Below are positions 23,149 to 31,474 of a stretch of 64,000 nucleotides of DNA, one piece after another. The position numbers were made by a program, and so were the translations under genes. Source of the stretch: Thermus oshimai DSM 12092 (GTDB taxonomy: Bacteria > Deinococcota > Deinococci > Deinococcales > Thermaceae); assembly GCF_000373145.1 (NCBI RefSeq), contig NZ_KB890602.1, positions 214,483 through 278,482 of the forward strand. The letters are read 5' to 3'. The notes beneath the pieces were generated by a model, which made no database searches, was not told the origin of the DNA, and was given only the letters and a program-made list of their open reading frames with translations. The first letter of the stretch is position 1. Each line of letters begins with the position of its first letter.

Positions 23149-23478
23149 TTAGGCCGCCTTGGGCTTCTCCCGGGCCACGCTTAGGGCCAGGGCGCCCACC
23201 AAGAGGCCCACCACCACCGCGTTCCAGGTGGCGTTCCCTTGGGCGCTAAAGCCCAGGATCCAGGGGGAGAGGATGAGCCAGACCCCCAGGACCACGTTCA
23301 CCCATTCCTCCCAGAGGGGGCCGTTTTGGAGGTGCAAGAAGGCCATAAGCCCCACCACCACCCCCACGATGAGGGCGTTCCAGAGCGCGGCGGAGGTGGC
23401 GCTGTACCCCAGGATCCAGGGGGAGAGGATGAGCCAAATCCCCAAGACCAGGTTGGCCCAGTCCTGCCAGCGCCGCAT
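23149..23478 (-). CDS. SPW-repeat membrane protein
   Basis: 109 residues, four transmembrane helices as two copies of the SPW unit: WANLVLGIWLILSPWILGYS near residue 10 and WVNVVLGVWLILSPWILGFS near residue 60. The family has no established function. A strong AGGAGGTG site precedes ATG 23478. The upstream gap 23479-23542 contains an unusually AT-rich stretch (AATGTAATAAAAGTTA) for this genome, probably promoter DNA or the 3' end of the tauE message. Confidence 0.9.
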   Translation of the reverse strand: MRRWQDWANLVLGIWLILSPWILGYSATSAALWNALIVGVVVGLMAFLHLQNGPLWEEWVNVVLGVWLILSPWILGFSAQGNATWNAVVVGLLVGALALSVAREKPKAA

Positions 23479-23542
23479 CGCTCTTCACCTCCTTTCCGCC
23501 CTTACCCTTAAACCTTTTGCGCGCGGGAAAATGTAATAAAAG

Positions 23543-24289
23543 TTACCTTTTAGGCCCCACGTACCGCCACCCCGTCCAGAGGAGCACCGCGGCGAACACC
23601 AGCCTCAGCGCCCCCTCGGGGAGGAGGTGGGCGGCCTCCCCCCCCAGGAAGGTCCCCAGGAGGACCCCCGGCACCAGGGCCCGGGCCAGGGGGAGGTCCA
23701 CGTTGCCCAGGCGGAGGTGGGTGTAGGCCCCCACCAGGCTGGCGGGCACCATGGCGAGAAGGCTCGTCCCCTGGGCGGTGTGCTGGGGCAGGCCCAGGAG
23801 GAGGACCATGGCGGGGACCATGACCGTCCCCCCGCCCACCCCCATCATCCCCGAGAGGAAGCCGGTGAAGGCCCCGGCGAGGAGGAGGGCGAGGTCCTGC
23901 GCCGCCTCCCCCCGCACCAGGCCCAGGGGGGCCAGGTAGGGCCTCAGGAGGAGAAGGAGGCTTACCGCGATGAGAAACCAGCCAAAGGCCCGTTTCAGGC
24001 CGCGCTCGGAAAGGCCATGGGCGTAGCGGGCCCCGAAGCGGGCGGTGAGGATGGCGCTCGCCGCCAGGAAAAAGGCGGCCTTCAGGCTAAGGGAGCCCTG
24101 GAGGGCGTAGGTGAGGGCCCCCACGAGGCCGGTGAAGAAGACCGCCACCAGGCTGGTGCCGTGGGCCCGGTGCTGGGAGAGCTTTAGGACCCCCACCATG
24201 AGGGGGATCATCACCGTGCCCCCGCCCAGGCCCACCAGCCCGCCGAAGGCCCCGCCCAGGAAACCCACCAGGAAGTTCATGGGGCTCAT
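23543..24289 (-). CDS. TauE/SafE-family sulfite/anion exporter
   Basis: 248-residue membrane protein with about eight helices in two similar halves, each carrying the glycine-rich motif ([15 protein letters not shown] near residue 20; [14 protein letters not shown] near residue 150). The family moves sulfite, sulfoacetate or related anions; the substrate is unknown here. ATG 24289 overlaps the stop of the dehydrogenase gene (ATGA). It is the last gene of a run reaching back to holA. Confidence 0.88.
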   Translation of the reverse strand: MSPMNFLVGFLGGAFGGLVGLGGGTVMIPLMVGVLKLSQHRAHGTSLVAVFFTGLVGALTYALQGSLSLKAAFFLAASAILTARFGARYAHGLSERGLKRAFGWFLIAVSLLLLLRPYLAPLGLVRGEAAQDLALLLAGAFTGFLSGMMGVGGGTVMVPAMVLLLGLPQHTAQGTSLLAMVPASLVGAYTHLRLGNVDLPLARALVPGVLLGTFLGGEAAHLLPEGALRLVFAAVLLWTGWRYVGPKR

Positions 24290-25224
24290 GCTACCGGGTT
24301 TGGGGGCTCCTCGCCCTTTAGGACCGCCAGGAGGTTTTCCACCGCCACCTCCGCCATGCGCGCCCGGGTCCTCACGCCGGCCGAGCCGATGTGGGGGGTG
24401 ATCACCGCGTTGGGCAGGGCGTAGAGGGGGTGGCCTGGGGGCAGGGGCTCGGGGTCCGTCACGTCCAGCCCCGCCCCGAAGAGGTGGCCCCTCAGGGCCT
24501 CCACCAGGGCCTCGGTGTCCACCAGGGCCCCGCGGGCGGTGTTCAGGAGGATGGCCCCCTTCTTCATGGAAAAAAGCCGCCTCCGGTCCATCAGGCGGTG
24601 GGTTTCCGGGGTGAGGGGGGTGTGGAGGCTTAGGATGTCCGCTTCCCGGATGAGGTCCTCCAGGGGAAGGAAGGGGTAGGGGAGGGGCTTTGCCTCTTTG
24701 CTGGTGTAGGCGATGCGGAGGCCGAAGGCCTCGGCCCTTTGCGCCACGGCCTGGCCGATGCGCCCCATGCCCACGATCCCCAGGGTGAGCCCCTTTAGGT
24801 CCAGCCCCAGGAGGAGCTCGGGGTGCCAGGCCCGCCAGCGCCCCCTTCGGGCGTAGTCCACCCCCTCCACCACCCGCCGGGCCACGGCGAGGAGGAGGGC
24901 GAAGGTGAGGTCCGCGGTGGCCTCGGTGAGGACGTCCGGGGTGTGGGTGACCCGGATGCCCCGCTTCCGGGCGGCCTTTAGGTCCACGTGGTCCACCCCC
25001 ACGCTGTAGCAGGCGATGACCTTAAGGCTAGGCCCCGCGCGGTCCATGACCTCGGCGTCTATCCGGTCCTCCACCGTGGGGATGAGGCCAAAGGCCCCTT
25101 CCACCTTCCGCAAGAGCTCCTCCCGGGGGAGGAAGAGGCCCTCGTGGACCAAAACCTCGAGGCCCTCCTCCTTAAGCCGATCCAGGGCTTTTCCCGGAAG
25201 GGTGCGGGTAACGAGGACCTTCAC
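24286..25224 (-). CDS. D-2-hydroxyacid dehydrogenase (glyoxylate/hydroxypyruvate reductase type)
   Basis: NAD(P)H-dependent cytosolic enzyme of 312 residues. Rossmann motif [21 protein letters not shown] near residue 145, then [17 protein letters not shown] with the catalytic Arg, the Glu in [10 protein letters not shown] and the His in ITPHIGSAG. Closest in look to glyoxylate reductase (GyaR). It overlaps vapC and the tauE-like gene by 4 bases each. The substrate range cannot be told from sequence. Confidence 0.9.
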   Translation of the reverse strand: MKVLVTRTLPGKALDRLKEEGLEVLVHEGLFLPREELLRKVEGAFGLIPTVEDRIDAEVMDRAGPSLKVIACYSVGVDHVDLKAARKRGIRVTHTPDVLTEATADLTFALLLAVARRVVEGVDYARRGRWRAWHPELLLGLDLKGLTLGIVGMGRIGQAVAQRAEAFGLRIAYTSKEAKPLPYPFLPLEDLIREADILSLHTPLTPETHRLMDRRRLFSMKKGAILLNTARGALVDTEALVEALRGHLFGAGLDVTDPEPLPPGHPLYALPNAVITPHIGSAGVRTRARMAEVAVENLLAVLKGEEPPNPVA

Positions 25225-25619
25225 GGCAATACCTCCAGTTCGGGAAAGGCCACGCGGTAGTGAACGGGGTCAAAGGTGGCTAGGGCCAGGTGGTGATGAA
25301 GAGCATGGGCTCCGATTAAAAAGTCCGCAAGGATGCGGCGGGGAAGACCGGTGGTGCGCCTTTTCCGGGCGTACTGGCCAAAGCGTTCCCCAGCTAACTC
25401 CCAAACGGCCATGGGCATTTCTCCGTGAAGTTGGACATGCAAGCCCTTCAAAAAGGCCTCCACCGCGGGCCAACCCTCGCCTGCCCTAAGCTCGGCGTAG
25501 ACCGGCAAGGAAACGCACAGATTGGATGAGGTGGCCTCAAGAAAAGAGAGCGCGTCCTCGTGACGGATGTCTTTCGGGTCCAAGGCCGCTAGGATCAGGT
25601 TGGTGTCCAGGCTGATCAT
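25221..25619 (-). CDS. vapC: VapC-type PIN ribonuclease toxin
   Basis: 132 residues. PIN acidic residues: [11 protein letters not shown] (Asp at the N-terminus), [10 protein letters not shown] (Glu), [12 protein letters not shown] (Asp) and [15 protein letters not shown] (last Asp). It overlaps the AbrB-type antitoxin by 4 bases (ATGA) and the following dehydrogenase by 4. Base composition is less GC-rich than the surrounding genes, in keeping with transfer. Expected to cleave a structured RNA such as tRNA when free of VapB. Confidence 0.9.
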   Translation of the reverse strand: MISLDTNLILAALDPKDIRHEDALSFLEATSSNLCVSLPVYAELRAGEGWPAVEAFLKGLHVQLHGEMPMAVWELAGERFGQYARKRRTTGLPRRILADFLIGAHALHHHLALATFDPVHYRVAFPELEVLP

Positions 25620-25870
25620 CCTTCCCTAAGGCCCCGCACGTACCGTACGGCGTCGTGCTCCGTGGCTCTGCCCAGAGCCTCGAGCTCCTTTGGGTAGGTT
25701 TTCTGGAGGTTCTTCAGGAGCTCCCTAACCGAAGGGCGTAGAGGGCGAAGGCGGATCTCCCCCTCCACCAACTCCACCTGGAGCTTCTCCCCGGGTCGGA
25801 GGCCGAGGGCCTGGCGCACCTCCTTGGGAAGGGTGATCTGGAACTTGGAGCGTACGGTAACCTCGGCCAT
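25616..25870 (-). CDS. vapB: VapB antitoxin, AbrB/SpoVT type
   Basis: 84 residues. The N-terminal swapped-hairpin DNA-binding domain reads VRSKFQITLPKEVRQALGLR and EKLQVELVEGEIRLRPL. The C-terminal ~35 residues are helical and would wrap VapC. TAAAAT (25882-25877) ends 6 bases before ATG 25870, giving the pair its own leaderless promoter. A CCCCTTGGGG palindrome (25884-25893) just upstream could be the autoregulatory operator. Confidence 0.9.
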   Translation of the reverse strand: MAEVTVRSKFQITLPKEVRQALGLRPGEKLQVELVEGEIRLRPLRPSVRELLKNLQKTYPKELEALGRATEHDAVRYVRGLREG

Positions 25871-25876
25871 GGGTTT

Positions 25877-25893
25877 ATTTTAGCCCCTTGGGG
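25877..25893 (-). promoter_or_regulatory. vapBC -10 box and adjacent palindrome
   Basis: TAAAAT on minus (25882-25877), 6 bases before the vapB ATG, next to the perfect palindrome CCCCTTGGGG (25884-25893). The layout fits a leaderless, self-repressed toxin-antitoxin promoter inside the tldE-gyaR gap. Confidence 0.55.
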
Positions 25894-25898
25894 TTCGC

Positions 25899-27209
25899 TT
25901 ACGCCCCCGCGAAGGAAAGCTCCGCCACCGCCACGGTGGGGCTCCCGAAGGCCGAACCCCAGAAGACCCAGTCCAGGTCGCTTCCCACGCCCTCTATCCC
26001 CTGGAGGAGTTCCAGGAGGTTCCCGGACACGGCGAAGTTCTCCACCGCGTACCGCACCCCCCCCTCCTCCACCCAAAGGCCCAAGGCCTGGAGGGAGAAG
26101 TCCAGGGAGACGGGGTTGGCCCCTGCGTGGAGGCCCATGAACTCGGTGATGAGGACCCCTTCGGTGAAGGCCAGGTTGCCCAGGGGCTCCAGGTACAGGT
26201 TGCTCGGGGCCACCCCCAGGACCCCCCGGTAGTTCCGGGCCCCGTGGCCGGTGTTCTCCTGGCCCAGGGCCTCTGCGGTCTCCCGGTTGTGGAGGAAGGT
26301 CTTGAAGACCCCCTTTTCCACCACCACCGTTCGTCTCGCGGGGGTGCCCTCGTCGTCAAAGGGGCGGCGGAGGAGGCCCCCTTCCAAAAGGGGGTCGTCC
26401 ACCAGGGTCACGAGGGGGCTCGCGATCCGTTCCCCAAGCCGGCCAAGGAGGCGGCTTTTCCCCTCCAGGGCGTTTTTCCCGGAAAGGGCCTGGGCGAAGA
26501 CCATGAGGAGGCTTCCCATGGCCTCGGGCTCCAGGTAGGCCCGGTAGCGCCCGGTCCTTAAGGGCTTGGCGTTGAGGAGCCTCGCCGTCTTCTCCCGGAA
26601 CTCCAAAGCGGTGCGCCCGGGCTCCAGGGCGTGGAACTCCCGGCTCGGTTTAAAATCCCAGCCCTGCTTGACGCTCTCCCCCTCGGCCATGACGAAGCTG
26701 CCCATGAGGGCGGCAAACCCCGTGCGGTAGGCCCCTTCCAGGCCCTTCGTGCTCGCCAGGAGGGCCTGGGCCTCCCGCTCCATGTACCCCCCCATGAGGA
26801 CCGCCCGCACCTTGGGGTCTTCCCGGAGGGCCTTCTCCAGCTCCAGGGCCTTGGCCTTCTTGGCCTCTAAGGGGGCGGAAAGCCCCTCGCCCAGGAGGTC
26901 ATGGCTTCCCAAGGGGCGCCCTTCCGGGAGGCTGCCCCTTTTCCCCGAAAGGAGGGCGTTCTCCCGGGCCTCCTCCAGGGCCCAGTCCAGGGCCCTGGGG
27001 GAGAGCTCCTCCGTGTAGGCGTAGCCCACCCGGCCCTCCGCCACCACCCTCAGGCCCACCCCCCGTTGCCGGGCCTCCTTGATCTCCTCCAAGGCCCCGT
27101 TCCTGGCCCTCAAGGAGAGCTCCCTCTCCTCCTGGAAGAGGAGCTCGGCCTCCACCCCGAGGGCCCTGGCCCGCTCTAAGAGGTACCGCTTGGCCTCTTC
27201 CCTGGTCAT
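25899..27209 (-). CDS. pmbA: TldE/PmbA metalloprotease subunit
   Basis: 436 residues. It pairs with TldD to form a zinc protease that trims peptides, including microcin B17-like precursors in other bacteria. This subunit lacks the HExxxH motif, as TldE should, and shows RNGALEEIKEARQRGVGLR near the N-terminus and FSLQALGLWVEEGG near the end. ATG 27209 overlaps the tldD stop (ATGA); the frame open to 27293 would lie in tldD. No RiPP precursor is seen nearby. Confidence 0.92.
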   Translation of the reverse strand: MTREEAKRYLLERARALGVEAELLFQEERELSLRARNGALEEIKEARQRGVGLRVVAEGRVGYAYTEELSPRALDWALEEARENALLSGKRGSLPEGRPLGSHDLLGEGLSAPLEAKKAKALELEKALREDPKVRAVLMGGYMEREAQALLASTKGLEGAYRTGFAALMGSFVMAEGESVKQGWDFKPSREFHALEPGRTALEFREKTARLLNAKPLRTGRYRAYLEPEAMGSLLMVFAQALSGKNALEGKSRLLGRLGERIASPLVTLVDDPLLEGGLLRRPFDDEGTPARRTVVVEKGVFKTFLHNRETAEALGQENTGHGARNYRGVLGVAPSNLYLEPLGNLAFTEGVLITEFMGLHAGANPVSLDFSLQALGLWVEEGGVRYAVENFAVSGNLLELLQGIEGVGSDLDWVFWGSAFGSPTVAVAELSFAGA

Positions 27210-28600
27210 GCCCTTCCCCCCACCACGATCTCCGAGACCAGCACGTGGGGCTGGCCCACCTCCACGGGCACCGCCCCGGAGAGGCTTCCGCACATGCCGG
27301 GGGCGTTTTCCCAGTCGTCCGCCACCGCCACCACCTTTTTCAGGGTCTCGGGGCCCTTGCCCACCAGCATGGCCCCCCGCACGGGCTCCTCGATGCGCCC
27401 CTTGCGGATGATGTACCCCTCCTGCACCGCGAAGTTGTACTCCCCGCTCCCCGGCTTCACCTGCCCGCCCCCCATCTCCTTGGCGTAGAGGCCGAACTCA
27501 ATGCCCTCAAAGAGCTCCTCGGGCTTCTTGTCCCCAGGGGCGATGAAGGTGTTGCGCATCCTCGAGGTGGGGGCGAAGGTGTAGTCCTGCCGCCTGCCCG
27601 AGCCCGAGAGGGGGTAGCCCGTGAGGAGGTGGCCCAGCCGGTCCACCATGTAGGCCTTGAGGATGCCCCCTTCTATGAGCACGGTGCGCTCCGTGGGCCG
27701 GCCCTCGTCGTCTATCTCCGTGGAGCCCCAGGCGTGGGGCAGGGTGCCGTCGTCGATGTAGGTGACCGCGGGGCTGGCGATGGCCTCCCCCAGCTTGTCC
27801 GCAAGGACGCTCGCCTTCTTGGCCACGCTGGTGGTCTCCAGGAGGTGGCCCACCGCCTCGTGGAAGAGCACCCCGCCAAACCCAGGGCCCACCACCACCG
27901 GGAAGGTGCCCGCGGGGGCGGGGCGGGCCTTTAGGTTGGTGAGGGCCTGCCTGGCCGCCTTTTCCCCCACGGCCTTAGGGGGGTAAAGCTCAAAGAGCTC
28001 CAGGCCCACGCTCTTCCCGGGGCCGGCGTAGCCGGTTTGGACCTCGCCCCCGTCCTCGGCCACCGCCAGGACGAAAAGCCGGGTGCGGACCCGCTTCTCC
28101 TCCGCCCACACCCCTTCCGTGTTGGCGATGAGGACCTCCTGCTCCCACTCCAGGAGGCTAGATTCCACCTGGCGGATCTCGGGGGCGATTTTGGCCCCGG
28201 CCTCGGCCTCCAAGAGCCTTTCCAGGCGGTAGCGCTTGTCCTTTTGGGAAAGGGGCACCTTGGGGGCGTGGAGGCCCTTAGGGGCCTCTTTGCGGAAGTC
28301 CAGCCCCCCCCTTCCCCCCTCGTCCACCCGCCCCAGGGCCCCCTTGGCCCTTAGGAGGGTTTCCAGGGCTTCCATAAGGCCTTCTTTGCTCAGGTCGTTG
28401 GTGTAGGCGTAGACCACCTCGTGCCCGAAGAAGAGCCTTATCCCCGCCCCGTAGTCCAGGCCGCTCAGGGCTTCCTCCAGCCTCCCCGAAAGGACCTTCA
28501 TCCGCCGCCTTAGGGAGCGCTCGGCGTAGACCTCGGCGAAGTCGGCCCCGCCGGAAAGCGCCCGCTTTAAGACGGCCTCCACCGCCTCCGGTTCTAGCAT
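27206..28600 (-). CDS. tldD: TldD metalloprotease subunit
   Basis: 464 residues, full length. The zinc-binding HEAVGHLLE (HExxxH) is near residue 235 and the partner cysteine region ENAPGMCGSLSGA near the end. It is the catalytic half of the TldD/TldE protease. It starts 9 bases after holA and overlaps pmbA by 4 bases, forming one transcription unit. Confidence 0.95.
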   Translation of the reverse strand: MLEPEAVEAVLKRALSGGADFAEVYAERSLRRRMKVLSGRLEEALSGLDYGAGIRLFFGHEVVYAYTNDLSKEGLMEALETLLRAKGALGRVDEGGRGGLDFRKEAPKGLHAPKVPLSQKDKRYRLERLLEAEAGAKIAPEIRQVESSLLEWEQEVLIANTEGVWAEEKRVRTRLFVLAVAEDGGEVQTGYAGPGKSVGLELFELYPPKAVGEKAARQALTNLKARPAPAGTFPVVVGPGFGGVLFHEAVGHLLETTSVAKKASVLADKLGEAIASPAVTYIDDGTLPHAWGSTEIDDEGRPTERTVLIEGGILKAYMVDRLGHLLTGYPLSGSGRRQDYTFAPTSRMRNTFIAPGDKKPEELFEGIEFGLYAKEMGGGQVKPGSGEYNFAVQEGYIIRKGRIEEPVRGAMLVGKGPETLKKVVAVADDWENAPGMCGSLSGAVPVEVGQPHVLVSEIVVGGRA

Positions 28601-28609
28601 GCCCCCACT

Positions 28610-29506
28610 CTACCCGGCGCTGACCCGCGGGTCAATAAGCCCCAGCACCGCCTCCTCCAGGGCGAGCCAGGGGTCTTTCCCCCCTTTGGCCCTTTCCTCC
28701 GCGGCCATGAGGAGGTCCAGGGCCCTTTTGAGCTCCTCCAGCCCCAGCCCCTTCGCCCGCTCCAGGGCCTTCCTGGCCGCGAAGGGGTGGGCCTCGAGGC
28801 GGGCGAGGTCCTCCTCCTTTGGCCTTGGGTTCTCCTTGAGGAGCATCCAGGCCCGGGCCAGGAGGGCGTACTGCCAGGAAAGGGCCCCAAGGACCCTTAA
28901 GGGCTCCTCCCCCTCCTCCCTTAGGGCCCTCAGGCGGCGGAAGGCCTCCTTGGCGTTCCCCTCCAGGACCGCCCCCACCAGCTGGAACCCGGTCACGGGG
29001 GGCCTTAGGGCCACCACCCGTTCCACCTTCTCCAGGGTGAGGGGGGGCTCCAGGAGGGCGAGCTTCTCCAGCTCCCTTTCCAGGGCCTCCAGGTCGGGCT
29101 CGAGGCCCGCCAGGTGCTGGGCCACCCCCGCGGGGAGGCGAAAGCCCAGGCGCTTAGCCCGGTGTTCCAGGTGGCGCACCAGGTCCTTCCCCTTGGGGGT
29201 GGGGAAGTCCCGCCGCTCCCGGGCGCGGTAGAAGGCGGCCCGGGCGGGGGTGGGCTTGGGGTCCAGGAGGAGGACCGGGACCTCCTCCGGAACCCCCTCC
29301 AGAAGGGGCTTCAGGGTCTTCCACTCCGCCTCCCCCACCTCCCTCAGGTCCAGCATGGCCCCAGCCCCCCCGAAAAGCCCCGGGCTCAGGGCCTGGGCCA
29401 GGGCCTCCGGGGTGGGCTCGGTGAAGCGGGTAAGGCCCCGGAGCCGGGCCTCCTCCAAAAGGGCCTCCCGGGCCAGGAAGGGGTCGCCGGTGAAGGCCAC
29501 GACCAT
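28610..29506 (-). CDS. holA: DNA polymerase III subunit delta
   Basis: Clamp-loader subunit that opens the beta ring; 298 residues. The start VVAFTGDPFLAREALLEEA and the three-domain AAA+-like layout without a usable P-loop fit HolA. The C-terminal region (RLRALREEGEEPLRVLGALSWQ) is the collar domain. It is the first gene of the minus-strand run holA-tldD-pmbA-vapBC. The 91-base stretch upstream can fold (see 29515-29597). Confidence 0.88.
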   Translation of the reverse strand: MVVAFTGDPFLAREALLEEARLRGLTRFTEPTPEALAQALSPGLFGGAGAMLDLREVGEAEWKTLKPLLEGVPEEVPVLLLDPKPTPARAAFYRARERRDFPTPKGKDLVRHLEHRAKRLGFRLPAGVAQHLAGLEPDLEALERELEKLALLEPPLTLEKVERVVALRPPVTGFQLVGAVLEGNAKEAFRRLRALREEGEEPLRVLGALSWQYALLARAWMLLKENPRPKEEDLARLEAHPFAARKALERAKGLGLEELKRALDLLMAAEERAKGGKDPWLALEEAVLGLIDPRVSAG

Positions 29507-29514
29507 GCCTTTAG

Positions 29515-29597
29515 CCTAGAGGGTTCCGAGTGCCACCGCGGTGAGAAGGCCCCGTTAGGCCTGTGGCAAAGCAGGCCATGGGCTTCCCCTCTGGGGC
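29515..29597. other. Potential structured intergenic segment
   Basis: CTAGAGGG and CCCTCTGG at the two ends can form a closing stem. Inside are TGCCAC/GTGGCA, the self-complementary CACCGCGGTG, and GGCCTG...CAGGCC. It lies between the terminator of the acyl-CoA dehydrogenase gene and the holA start. No known riboswitch signature was recognised. Confidence 0.35.
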
Positions 29598-29625
29598 CCC
29601 CGCCGAAGCGAAAGCTTCGGCGGGG
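29598..29625 (-). terminator. Terminator after the acyl-CoA dehydrogenase gene
   Basis: CCCCGCCGAAGC (29598-29609) and GCTTCGGCGGGG (29614-29625) pair perfectly over 12 bases with a 4-base loop. It starts 3 bases after the stop codon at 29629. On minus it is followed by GCCCCAGAGGGG rather than by U residues. Confidence 0.65.
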
Positions 29626-29628
29626 TAC

Positions 29629-30786
29629 TCAGAAGGCGTTCTCCCCCGTGGCCTCCCGGCCCAGGACCAGGGTGTGCACGTCGTGGGTGCCCTCGTAGGT
29701 GTAGACCGTTTCCAGGTTCAGGAGGTGGCGGATGGCGTGGTACTCCAGGGTGATGCCGCTCCCCCCCAAGAGCTCCCGGGCGAGGCGGGCCCCTTGGAGG
29801 GCCTTCCAGGTGTTCTGCCGCTTGGCCAGGGAGACCTGCACCGGGCTGAGCTTCCCCTCGTCCTTAAGCCGGGCAAGCCGCCAGGCCAGGAGGAGCCCCT
29901 CCGTGTGCCAGGCGAGCATCTCCGCAAGCTTCTCCTGCACCAGCTGCTTCCGGGCCAAAGGCTCGCCGAAGCTAAACCGTTCCTTCACGAAGGCCCTCGC
30001 CTCCTCGTAGACCGCCTCCAGGGCCCCCAAAACCCCCCAGGCGATGCCGAAGCGGGCCTGGGTGAGGCAGGAAAGGGGCGCTTTTAGCCCTTCCGCCTTG
30101 GGGAGGCGCAGGTGCTCCGGCACGCGCACGTCCTCCAAGATGAGCTCGCTCGTGGCCGAGGCCCTCAGGCTCATCTTCCGCTTCACCTCCACCGCCTTGA
30201 AGCCCGGGGTGTCCGTGGGGACGATGAAGCCCCGCACCACCCCTTCCTCGTCCTTGGCCCAAAGGATGGCGATCTGGGCCAGGTGGCCGTTGGTGATCCA
30301 CATCTTGGTGCCGTTTAGGACCCAGGTGTCCCCCTCCCTTCGGGCCCGGGTCTTCATGTTCCCGTAGGGGTCCGAGCCCCCGTCGGGCTCGGTGAGGCCG
30401 AAGCACCCCACCATCTCCCCCCGGGCAAGCCTCGGGAGGAACTCCCGTTTTTGCTCCTCGCTCCCGAAGGCGAAGATGGGGTACATGACCAGGGAGCTCT
30501 GCACGCTGACGAAGCTCCTAAGCCCCGAGTCCACCCGCTCCAGTTCGTAGGCGATGAGGCCGTAGGCGGCGCTACTCACCCCTGCCCCCCCGTACTCCGG
30601 GGGCAGGGTGGGGCCTAGGAAGCCGAGCTCGGCGAAGCGGGGGATGAGGTGGGTGGGGAAGGTCCCCGCCTCCCACCAGTCGCGGATATAGGGCAGGGCC
30701 TCGGCCTCCAGAAAGCGCCGGGCGGCCTGGCGGATGGCCCTTTCCTCCGGGGTCAGGAGATCCTCCACTCTGTAAAGGTCCAGCAT
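29629..30786 (-). CDS. Acyl-CoA dehydrogenase, glutaryl-CoA dehydrogenase-like
   Basis: FAD enzyme of 385 residues. GCFGLTEPDGGSDP binds FAD, and MWITNGHLAQIAILWA follows. The active-site base lies in TVYTYEGTHDVHTLVLGR, which matches the YEGTHD...ILGR pattern of glutaryl-CoA dehydrogenases better than ordinary short-chain enzymes. It could therefore oxidise glutaryl-CoA from lysine or tryptophan breakdown. It stands alone with its own terminator. Confidence 0.87.
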   Translation of the reverse strand: MLDLYRVEDLLTPEERAIRQAARRFLEAEALPYIRDWWEAGTFPTHLIPRFAELGFLGPTLPPEYGGAGVSSAAYGLIAYELERVDSGLRSFVSVQSSLVMYPIFAFGSEEQKREFLPRLARGEMVGCFGLTEPDGGSDPYGNMKTRARREGDTWVLNGTKMWITNGHLAQIAILWAKDEEGVVRGFIVPTDTPGFKAVEVKRKMSLRASATSELILEDVRVPEHLRLPKAEGLKAPLSCLTQARFGIAWGVLGALEAVYEEARAFVKERFSFGEPLARKQLVQEKLAEMLAWHTEGLLLAWRLARLKDEGKLSPVQVSLAKRQNTWKALQGARLARELLGGSGITLEYHAIRHLLNLETVYTYEGTHDVHTLVLGREATGENAF

Positions 30787-30829
30787 GGCGTGCCTCCGCC
30801 CTTAGCCTAAGGGCCTTTGGGGGGCGCGT

Positions 30830-31453
30830 CTATAGCTCCTTCACCCAGACCTCGTGGATCACCGGCCGGCCCCGGTAGGGGGCCCAGAAGGGGCTCGCCC
30901 GCTTGGCCCAGAGGCGGAAGCCCAGGGCCCGGTAAAGCCCCCGGGCGGCCCGGTTGGCCCGGGTGGTGGAAAGCTGCACCCCCCGCACCCCCTTGGCCTG
31001 TAGGCAGTTCAAAAAAGCTTCCAGAAGGGCTTTTCCCAGGCCCTTTCCTTGCGCCTTGGGGTCCACCCCGATGTGCAGGTGGGCGGGGAAGCGCTTCCCG
31101 GGGGCGTGGGGCCCAGGGAAGAGGAGGAGCCTCAGGAGGTAGCGGAGGTGGGGCCAGGGGGGGCCGTAGCGGAAGAGGAGGAGCTTAAGGAGGATAAGGG
31201 GCAGCCGGGGGAGGAGGTAAAGGAGGAGGGGGAGGCGGCCGCAGGCCCCCAGGATGTACCCCACCACCTCCCCGTCCACCTCCGCCACCAGGCTGCAGCA
31301 CCCCCGGTGGAGGTAAGGGGCCACGAAGAGCTCCCCCCAAAGGGCCTGGCTGGGGAAGACCTCCGGGCCCGGACCCCCCAGGAGGAGGGTGGCGTGGGCG
31401 ATGCGGGCGATGGCCGGGAGGTCCTCCTTTCGGGCGGGGCGGAGGCGGGCCAT
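30830..31453 (-). CDS. GNAT-family N-acetyltransferase
   Basis: 207 residues. Acetyl-CoA loop: IGVDPKAQGKGLGKALLEAF (Q/RxxGxG/A motif) near residue 140, followed by VQLSTTRANRAARGLYRALGF. A hydrophobic, Leu-rich insert at ~75-110 (LPLLLYLLPRLPLILLKLLL) is unusual and could attach it to the membrane. ATG 31453 lies 9 bases after TATTGT. The 21-base gap to the divergent PIG-L gene holds both -10 boxes. Confidence 0.83.
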   Translation of the reverse strand: MARLRPARKEDLPAIARIAHATLLLGGPGPEVFPSQALWGELFVAPYLHRGCCSLVAEVDGEVVGYILGACGRLPLLLYLLPRLPLILLKLLLFRYGPPWPHLRYLLRLLLFPGPHAPGKRFPAHLHIGVDPKAQGKGLGKALLEAFLNCLQAKGVRGVQLSTTRANRAARGLYRALGFRLWAKRASPFWAPYRGRPVIHEVWVKEL

Positions 31454-31461
31454 CCTGCCCC

Positions 31462-31468
31462 TACAATA
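31462..31468. promoter_or_regulatory. Shared bidirectional -10 box
   Basis: TACAATA gives TACAAT on plus (31462-31467), 7 bases before GTG 31475, and TATTGT on minus (31468-31463), 9 bases before ATG 31453. One AT-rich core serves two nearly or fully leaderless divergent genes. Confidence 0.55.
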
Positions 31469-31474
31469 GCCCTT

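Noticed and set aside
25221-29506. RiPP/microcin maturation locus because of TldD/TldE
   Set aside because: No precursor peptide, cyclase or exporter typical of such loci is present; TldD/E are common housekeeping proteases in Thermus.
29525-29550. T-box-like sequence GAGTGCCACCGCGG on the plus strand
   Set aside because: It resembles the T-box AGGGTGGNACCGCG, but the UGGN bulge needed to pair with tRNA is not kept, and no plus-strand gene lies downstream.
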